A DNA stretch of 64,000 nucleotides, from assembly GCF_022026395.1 (NCBI RefSeq), contig NZ_CP041767.1, positions 2,884,501 through 2,948,500 of the forward strand. Direction: 5' to 3'. Both the position numbers and the translations under genes were made by a program. Positions 61,701-64,000 of the stretch are shown in pieces. Position 1 is the first letter of the stretch; each line of letters starts with the position of its first letter. The notes under the pieces are model-generated. The model saw only the letters and a program-made list of their open reading frames with translations, made no database searches and was not told the DNA's origin. Source of the stretch: Brevibacillus brevis (lineage in GTDB: Bacteria; Bacillota; Bacilli; Brevibacillales; Brevibacillaceae).

Positions 61701-64000
61701 TCGAGACACAGCTACGCAAGCTGGACGGAATCCTTGAAGCAGTTGTCATCGCAAGAGAGGATCACAGACAAGAAAAGTATCTATGCGCGTACATGGTGGC
61801 AGACCATGAGATCGATACAGCACAAGTACGTAAGGAATTGCTAAAAGAATTGCCTCAAGCGATGATTCCATCGTATTTCGTAACGCTTGAAGCGCTGCCG
61901 CTTACCGCAAACGGGAAGATCGACAGACGTTCCTTGCCGGCGCCAGATGTATCTCTACTCAGAACGACAGAGTACGTGGCACCTCGTACGGAGTTGGAAG
62001 CGCAATTGGCCCGCGTCTGGGAGCAAGTGCTGAATGTGGAACATGTAGGGGTTCTGGATGATTTCTTTGCAATTGGCGGTCATTCCCTACGTGCGATGAG
62101 TGTGATTTCGAGCATGCATAACGAATATCAAGTCGATATTCCGCTTCGTATTTTGTTCGAAAAACCGACGATTCAGCAATTGGCTGCACACATCGAAGAG
62201 ACAGCAAGAGGATATGTCATTTCGATCCAACCAGCACCTGCGCAAGAGTATTACCCTGTTTCATCGGCTCAAAAGCGCATGTATATCCTCCATCAGTTCG
62301 AGGGAGTCGGCATCAGCTACAATATGCCTTCGACTATGCTGATCGAAGGAAAGCTGGAACCGGAACGATTAGAGACAGCGTTCAAGCGGCTGATTGCGCG
62401 ACATGAAAGTCTTCGTACGTCTTTTGCCGTTGTAAATGGAGAACCTGTTCAGAAGATTCACGAGGAAGTATCTTTTGAACTTTCGTATACAACGATCACA
62501 GAAGATCAGGCACAAGAGGTTCTTTCATCCCTTGTTCAGCCATTCGATCTGGGGGTAGCGCCGTTGCTTCGCGTCCGTCTCCTGCATATCGGAGAAGATC
62601 GTCATGTGCTCTTTACCGACATGCATCACAGCATTTCCGACGGTGTATCCTCCGGCATTCTCCTGTCTGACTTAGTGAAGTTGTACCAAGGGGATGTTTT
62701 GCCAGAGCTGCGAATCCAGTACAAGGACTTCTCCGTATGGCAACGGGAGCTTTTTGAGTCCGATGCCTTCAACAAGCAAGAACAGTACTGGGCTCAAGTG
62801 TTTGCAGACGAAATTCCAGTGCTGAACCTGCAAACAGATTTCACCCGACCAAGCATTCAAAATTTCGCAGGAGATCAGTATAGCATCGGAACCGGTAAAC
62901 AGCTTATGGAAGGCTTGAACCAGCTGGCTCGAGAAACGGGAACGACACTGTATATGGTGCTCCTCGCGACGTACAACGTACTGCTTTCCAAATATTCCGG
63001 GCAAGAGGACATCATCGTCGGCACGCCGATTACAGGTAGATCCCATGCTGATCTGGAACCAATCGTCGGTATGTTTGTCAACACATTGGCGATGAGAAAC
63101 AAGCCGCTTGCTGGGAAAACATTCACCGAGTTGTTGCTGGAAGTCAAGCAGAATGCACTGGACGCTTATGTTCATCAGGATTATCCGTTTGAGGAACTGG
63201 TGGAAAAACTCGACATTCCGCGAGACTTAAGCAGAAACCCGCTCTTCGACACGATGTTTACTGTGCAAAACAACACGGATGATGCTATCGACTTGCTCGG
63301 CTTGACACTCGCTCCTTTCATGACTGATCAGGCTGGCAACCATTCCAAATTTGATTTGACGTTGATTGCCACAGAAGAGCGTGAAGAGATTCGCATTGGC
63401 GTGGAGTACAGCACAAGCTTGTTTACGAGAGAGACAATTGAACGGTTAAGCAACCACTTCATGGCTATTGCCCAAATCGTTGTGCAAAACCCGCATATCC
63501 GCTTGAGCGAAATCGATATGCTCTCGACGGAAGAGAAGCAGCAAATTTTCGGGAAGTTCAATGATACAGGTGTTAGCTACGTACCGGACAAAACGATGCA
63601 TCAATTATTCGAAGAGCAAGTCGCGAAGACGCCAGATCAGGCAGCCATTCTCTTTAACGGTCAGTCACTGACGTACAGCGAGCTCAATGAGCGGGCCAAC
63701 AGACTGGCAAGAGTTTTGCGCACCAGGGGAGTTGGACCCGATCGTCTTGTAGCAGTCATGGCGGAGCGTTCACCAGAGATGATCATTGGCATCCTCGGTA
63801 TCTTAAAGGCAGGCGGAGCGTATGTTCCAATCGACCCGGCTTATCCGCAAGAACGCATCCAGTACCTGCTTGCGGACAGCAACGCAGCACTGCTTCTCTG
63901 CCAATCTCATTTATCAGAACTATTGTCTCGCGTGTCGAGCGGTCTTGACTGGCTTGATCTGAACGCAGAGCATGACAACAAGATGGATGGCTCCAATCTC
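46619..64000 (+). CDS. tycC: Tyrocidine synthetase 3 (six modules begun, 3' end outside window)
   Basis: This open frame of 5794 codons runs off the window. GAGGTG lies 5 nt before the ATG. Five complete C-A-T modules and the C plus part of the A domain of a sixth are present, with no E domain. Carrier serines are 1000, 2037, 3075, 4112 and 5156. Pocket codes read Asn, Gln, Tyr, Val and Orn. All C domains keep HHxxxDG (HHIIVDG, HHIISDG, HHIVVDG, HHIISDG, HHIISDG, HHSISDG). The N-terminus (IAKIYPLTPLQEGMLFH) is the type that accepts a D-residue donor, fitting TycB's terminal E domain. Full TycC is about 6490 aa, so roughly 700 residues (rest of A6, T6 and the cyclising thioesterase) are missing. 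Confidence 0.96.
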   Translation, partial: MNKQENIAKIYPLTPLQEGMLFHAVSDTNSSAYCLQMSAKLQGDFHLPIFEESMNKLVENYEVLRTVFVYQNLQRPRQVVFKERKVTIHFENIAHLPIDDQNEYIKAYTNQHHTFELTKDVLMKAAIFQTGENQYQFVWAFHHIIVDGWSLGVLLHKLLAYYAAIRKGETIPREATKPYSEYIKWLDKQNKEEALTYWQNYLEGYDHQADFPKKKNVAEDGSYVHVENLFTIAPEKTQQLMQIASQNQATLSSVFQSLWGILASKYKNSDDVVFGSVVSGRPPGIQGIESMVGLFINTIPTRVQTSRKQTFSGLLKTVQKQALASASYDFAPLYEIQSKTVLKQELIDHLVTYENYPDHASSDREDSLGFQFNVENGEEQTSYDFNVVVAVAPSNEMYVKLSYNASVYEESFMNRVEGHLKTIIDQVIHNSNVLLEDIGIITDEEKQQLLVAYNDTTADYPRDKMIFELIAEQARQTPSKVAVVCGEDRLTYQELQERSNQLARALRGKGISQGSIVSIMAEHSLELIVAIMAVLKSGGAYLPIDPEYPIERIQYLLDDSQTTILLTQSHLQEKVEFEGDILYLDNPSLFEGDSTDLDNSCTPDDLAYMIYTSGSTGNPKGAMITHRGLVNYIWWANKEYVQGEAVDFPLYSSISFDLTVTSIFTPLLSGNTIYVYRGADKVQVILDIIQDNQVGIIKLTPTHLKLIEEIDGTNSSIRRFIVGGENLPTQLAKRIYENFGQNVKIFNEYGPTETVVGCMIYLYDPEKPIQESVPIGVPADNVQLYLLDSAMQPIPVGSIGEMYIAGDGVAKGYFNRPDLTQEKFIDNPFRPGTKMYRTGDLAKWLPDGNMEYLGRIDHQVKIRGHRIEMGEIETRLTQHEWIKEAVVIAEKDDSGQNVLYAYIVSEQELTVSELREHLGSTLPSYMIPSFFVRLEEIPLTANGKVERKKLPKPDGAVVTGTAYVAPQNEMETKLAEIWQQALGVSRVGVHDHFFDLGGHSLKAMTVIFQVSKALEVDLPVKALFENPTVSQLAAFIAKSGKSAYTAIQPVEEKEFYPVSSAQKRMYILQQFEGSGISYNISGAMLLEGKLDYNRFASTVQRLAERHEALRTSFHRIDGEPVQKVHDEVEVPILMLKSTEDKAEQIMRDFVRPFDLGIAPLIRTGLVKLGKDRHLFLLDMHHIISDGVSSQILLSEFAKLYQGEALEPLSLQYKDFAAWQNELFQTDVYKKQELHWLNTFADEIPLLNLPTDYPRPTIQSFDGDLVLFDAGKELTESLRKIAADTGTTLYMVLLAAYHVLLSKYSGQEDIIVGTPVAGRSHADVENIMGIFVNTLAMRNHPASDKTFTEFLQEVKQNALAAYDNQDYPFEELVEKLAIQRDISRNPLFDTMFSLENANQQSLEIEQLTAAPYELFNKISKFDLALNASESQSDIQFQFAFGTKLFKKETIQRMAHHYLEILRTIPAQPNAKLAEIDMMTEAEKRALILNVNDTFVERSADQVLHQMFEEQVVLTPDQVAVAYDGYTLTYRQLNARANQVARLLRSKGTQPDTLIGIMVDRSIGMVVSMLAVLKAGGAYTPIDPTYPPERIQYMLSDSKAPILLTQRHLKETVEYTGEIIDVDDEAIYAGDDTNLDNVAGGDDLAYVIYTSGSTGNPKGVMITHQAICNHMLWMRNAFPLTTEDAVLQKTPFSFDASVWEFYLPLITGGRLVLAMPDGHRDIAYMTRMIREEKITTLQMVPSLLDLIMTEPGWSNCTSLQRVFCGGEALAPALVSRFYQTQTAQLINLYGPTESTIDATYWICPRLPEYGVIPIGKPIDNVRLYVVNASNQLQPIGVAGELCIAGDGLARGYWNREELTAASFIDNPFEPGSRMYRTGDMVRYLACGNVEYLGRIDHQVKIRGHRIELGEIEARLMQHEWIKTAIVLARPDEKGQNNLYAYIVSDREIKTADLRAYMASHLPAYMVPSYFVYLEKLPLTANGKVDRKALPQPEGASTSEIVYVAPRNEVEATLADIWQSVLGVNPIGVHDHFFELGGHSLKAMNVISLIHRTLHVDVPLKTLFESPTIAGLSAYIATAGKGKYTKIEPVQKQEYYSVSSAQKRMFILRQMEGAGISYNMPGILYIDGKLDTERLQQALKSLVRRHESLRTSFHTVKGETVQRVHEDVELEISSMESTEGELKQIVEQFIQPFDLEKAPLIRAGLVKLPLERHLFMLDFHHIVVDGVSIGILVQELAQLYHGEELPELSIQYKDFAHWQNQWYETEEFAAQEAYWIDTFTGEIPVLNLATDYPRPSVKSFEGERFIFGSGALLKKELNRLAHGTGATLYMVLLAAYNVLLAKYSGQEDIIVGAPTAGRSHAETDSIIGMFVNTLALRNEPVGTKTFLSFLAEVKNNTLKAFENQDYPLDELIDKLDIQRDLSRNPLFDTVFILQNMDQKPFEMEQLTFTPYMAEVNQAKFDLSLEAYEEDEEIIFSLDYCTKLFTRETIEKIAAHFIRILHAVIEQEAVTLSEISMLSAEEKHRLLVEFNQTHTEYPQNKTLHELFEEQVEKTPQVTAIVIGDKQMSYHELNERANQLAVTLRERGVKANQFVGIMANRSLEMVVGIMAILKAGGAYVPIDPEYPEDRVAYMLEDCEARLLLTQKHLGAKLASSVSVECLYLEEENNYSPNRSNLEPIQTASDLAYVIYTSGTTGKPKGVMVEHRGIVNNVLWKKEEYQFSVHDRKLVSLSFAFDAFVLSFFTPILSGSAVILAKDEEAKDPVSLRKLIAAARCTQMTCVPSLFQAILECGSATDISSLQNVTLGGEKVTAQLVEKSNQQNPQLVIVNEYGPTESSVVATWQRISQLDSVITIGRPIANTSIYIVDKFHQLQPIGVVGEICIGGHGLARGYWNKPELTAEKFVSHPYLEGERMYKTGDLGKWLPDGTIEFIGRLDEQVKVRGYRIEIGEIESVMLSFKKLTSAVVIVHEDQQGQSSLAAYYTAEEKLEVSNLWTYLSKSLPSYMIPAYLVQLDHLPLTPNGKIDRKALPKPEGRPVTGAEYVAPASPVESRLVEIWEHVLGITDIGVLDNFFQLGGHSLKAMSLSAQIHKEYQVELPLSVLFATPTIQALAQYIETSGKDTHIPIHPVPQQEYYPVSSAQKRMYVLRQFEGTGTVYNMPSVMFIEGDLDYARFETAIHGLVKRHESLRTSFHTVNGEPVQRVHEAVELDVRYEDLTEDQVEQTIETFVQPFDLEKAPLLRVGLFRLGEKRHLFLMDMHHIISDGVSVGIIMEEFSKLYRNQLLTDMAVQYKDFAVWQKDLFQTDIYTKHENYWLQSFAGDIPVLNLPADYSRPLVQSFEGDCITFQADKTLMDDLYKLAHENQTTLFMVLLAAYNVLLSKYSGQEDIVVGTPIAGRSHADVEKVLGMFVNTLALRNYPDGKKSFQAFLEDVKQNTLQAYAHQDYPFEALVEKLEIQRDLSRNPLFDTMFILQNLDKKAFEVDGLKFEAYSGDGQQGNAKFDLTLEAHEDETGIHFGLVYSTKLFQRDTIERMAGHFLQVLRGVIADQTAALHELSLLTEEEKQLVTVAFNNTIVDYPRESTIQELFEEQVLRTPEHAAVIFDGQMLTYQELNQKANQIASALRRKEIGEDSVVGLIADRSLEMITGIMGIIKAGGAYLGIDPEHPSERISYMLEDGGVKVVLVQRHLLHLVEEGLIPIILEDESLEQEDASNLINLNDAKDLAYVMYTSGSTGKPKGVMVEHRNVTRLVKHTNYVQVREEDRMIQTGAIGFDAMTFEIFGALLHGASLFLVSKDVLLDAEKLGSFLRENRITTMWLTSPLFNQLSQDNPAMFEGLRALIVGGEALSPRHINKVNSAHPALEIWNGYGPTENTTFSTCYLIEKEFEDNIPIGKPISNSTAYIVDRYNQPQPIGVPGELCVGGDGVARGYLNKPELTAEKFVPNPFVSGENMYRTGDLARWKADGTIEYLGRIDQQVKIRGYRIELGEIESVLTNLEKVKEAVVTVMDDTNGQKALCAYFVPEEELDVAEVREAISKELPSYMVPAFYVQMDKLPLTANGKVNRRALPEPSGDRVQGSTYVAPQNTTEQRLAEIWQEVLGIHPIGIHDNFFELGGHSLKAMNVITQVHKAFQVELPLKALFESATIHELAAYITASEIEQFETIQLVEQAEFYPVSFAQKRMYILHEFEGSGISYNVPNVLIIDGQLDYERFEHAIQTLVKRHESLRTSFHSKNGEPVQRIHEDVTLHIGISEATEDQVEQRIQELVQPFNLELAPLFRVHLLKLGEERHLFFMDMHHIISDGVSLAVIAKEFASLYEEKQLPDMRIQYKDFAAWQTKLSQSERFQKQQDYWTDVFAGEIPLLNLPNDFPRPTVQSFEGDTVAIGTGNQLLAELRQLAANTGSTLFMVLLAAYNVLLSKYAGQEEIVVGTPIAGRSHADVERVVGMFVNTLALKNVAAGNLTFREFLGDVKQNALQAFEHQDYPFEHLVDKLQVRRDLSRNPLFDTMFSLGLADSSALEIAGLNMSAYPVDGKIAKFDIALDAMEQQDELLVQFSYCTKLFAKESIDRMATHYVHLLQTIIANPDCKLAEINVLSKEEIEQMLHDFNATKAAYPTNKTFQELFEEQVEKTPNEVAVIFEDEQLTYRELNEKANQLARVLRKMGVKPESNVGIMVDRSLHMVVGTLGILKAGGAYVPIDPDYPLERQTFILEDSDAKLFLTLQKMNTQLAFPYETLYLDAEGLYQGEASNLEPVALPEHAAYIIYTSGTTGKPKGVVIEHRSYANVAFAWQDEYHLDTFPVRLLQMASFAFDVSTGDFARALLTGGQLVICPNEVKMDPASLYEIIKRYEITIFEATPALIMPLMHYIYENKLDISQMKLLILGADSCSAEDFKTLLARFSQTMRIVNSYGVTEACIDSSYYEETDASSIRSGTVPIGKPLPNMQMYVMDQQLNLQPVGVVGELCIGGAGVARGYLNRPELTQEKFVPNPFASGELLYRTGDLAKWRADGNVEFLGRNDHQVKIRGVRIELGEIETQLRKLDGILEAVVIAREDHRQEKYLCAYMVADHEIDTAQVRKELLKELPQAMIPSYFVTLEALPLTANGKIDRRSLPAPDVSLLRTTEYVAPRTELEAQLARVWEQVLNVEHVGVLDDFFAIGGHSLRAMSVISSMHNEYQVDIPLRILFEKPTIQQLAAHIEETARGYVISIQPAPAQEYYPVSSAQKRMYILHQFEGVGISYNMPSTMLIEGKLEPERLETAFKRLIARHESLRTSFAVVNGEPVQKIHEEVSFELSYTTITEDQAQEVLSSLVQPFDLGVAPLLRVRLLHIGEDRHVLFTDMHHSISDGVSSGILLSDLVKLYQGDVLPELRIQYKDFSVWQRELFESDAFNKQEQYWAQVFADEIPVLNLQTDFTRPSIQNFAGDQYSIGTGKQLMEGLNQLARETGTTLYMVLLATYNVLLSKYSGQEDIIVGTPITGRSHADLEPIVGMFVNTLAMRNKPLAGKTFTELLLEVKQNALDAYVHQDYPFEELVEKLDIPRDLSRNPLFDTMFTVQNNTDDAIDLLGLTLAPFMTDQAGNHSKFDLTLIATEEREEIRIGVEYSTSLFTRETIERLSNHFMAIAQIVVQNPHIRLSEIDMLSTEEKQQIFGKFNDTGVSYVPDKTMHQLFEEQVAKTPDQAAILFNGQSLTYSELNERANRLARVLRTRGVGPDRLVAVMAERSPEMIIGILGILKAGGAYVPIDPAYPQERIQYLLADSNAALLLCQSHLSELLSRVSSGLDWLDLNAEHDNKMDGSNL
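49766..52875 (+). other. TycC module 2 (C-A-T), predicted L-Gln
   Basis: Pocket residues D-A-W-Q-F-G-L-I-D match a Gln-type code. Carrier Ser2037 (52727-52729). Confidence 0.9.
52876..55980 (+). other. TycC module 3 (C-A-T), predicted L-Tyr
   Basis: Pocket residues D-A-L-T-T-G-E-V-V are close to Tyr codes (D-A-L-V-T-G-A-V-V and D-A-L-S-V-G-E-V-V types). Carrier Ser3075 (55841-55843). Tyrocidine is known to accept other aromatic residues here. Confidence 0.87.
55981..59100 (+). other. TycC module 4 (C-A-T), predicted L-Val
   Basis: Pocket residues D-A-F-W-I-G-G-T-F match the known Val code. Carrier Ser4112 (58952-58954). Confidence 0.92.
59101..62225 (+). other. TycC module 5 (C-A-T), predicted L-Orn
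   Basis: Pocket residues D-V-G-E-I-G-S-I-D match the known Orn code. Motif A5 reads NSYGVTEA instead of NxYGPTE. Carrier Ser5156 (62084-62086) is in AIGGHSLRA. Confidence 0.92.
62226..64000 (+). other. TycC module 6, partial (C and start of A), Leu expected
   Basis: A complete C domain (HHSISDG) and the first about 135 residues of an A domain ([19 protein letters not shown]) are visible. The window ends before the substrate pocket, so Leu is expected only from the tyrocidine order. Confidence 0.8.

Noticed and set aside
32372..64000. Gramicidin S operon (grsA-grsB) as an alternative
   Set aside because: The second gene has three modules and ends in an epimerisation domain, and a third gene starts with Asn and Gln codes; gramicidin S needs one four-module partner without Asn or Gln.
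35745..64000. Repeated DNA blocks across the NRPS genes as mobile or tandem repeats
   Set aside because: The repeats are the homologous C, A and T domains of successive modules; no transposase, flanking repeats or CRISPR layout is present.
1..64000. tRNA, rRNA, CRISPR arrays or prophage genes
   Set aside because: No cloverleaf-like conserved tRNA ends, rRNA motifs, regularly spaced repeats or phage structural genes were seen on reading both strands.

Overview
The window looks like a chromosomal segment from a Brevibacillus (Bacillota), close to B. brevis/B. parabrevis. The evidence is a tyrocidine-type NRPS operon filling its right half, strong AGGAGG-type ribosome binding sites with some GTG/TTG starts, a T-box in front of tyrS, and many intrinsic terminators.

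Left part (1-9500): the 3' end of a 2-oxo acid dehydrogenase E1-beta gene with its E2 and E3 partners; a VOC protein; a flavodoxin-fold quinone oxidoreductase divergent from an HxlR regulator; a YdhK-type DUF1541 lipoprotein; and a minus-strand MFS transporter / M14 peptidase / GbsR-like regulator group behind a 36-bp palindrome.

Middle (9500-31800): a secreted PxGW-repeat protein; an Lsa-type ABC-F ribosome protection gene with a readable attenuator; a RibD/DHFR-like reductase; a DHH phosphoesterase; a possible small RNA; a lipoprotein; an SRPBCC-ArsR operon with two operator copies; SelO; a hypothetical gene followed by a predicted RNA-repair pair (P-loop kinase fused to HD, then RNA ligase); a SUFU protein with a probable DUF6138 protein; a second, differently attenuated ABC-F gene; T-box-controlled tyrS; a 704-aa secreted protein; a MarR-MFS operon; and an AI-2E family transporter.

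Right part (31800-64000): tycA (A-T-E), tycB (C-A-T x3 plus E) and tycC (six modules begun, cut by the window edge). Nine complete A-domain pocket codes read Phe, Pro, an unusual aromatic-type code, Phe, Asn, Gln, Tyr, Val and Orn. With E domains ending TycA and TycB this gives D-Phe-Pro-(Phe/Trp)-D-Phe-Asn-Gln-Tyr-Val-Orn-(Leu), the tyrocidine order; the last Leu module and thioesterase lie beyond the window.

The most notable non-textbook items are the two ABC-F attenuators with small leader ORFs, the kinase-HD/ligase RNA-repair pair, a 16-bp perfect hairpin between tycB and tycC, a 12-codon upstream ORF before tycA, a promoter-terminator unit resembling a small RNA, and the HHxxxDA variant in the third condensation domain of TycB.
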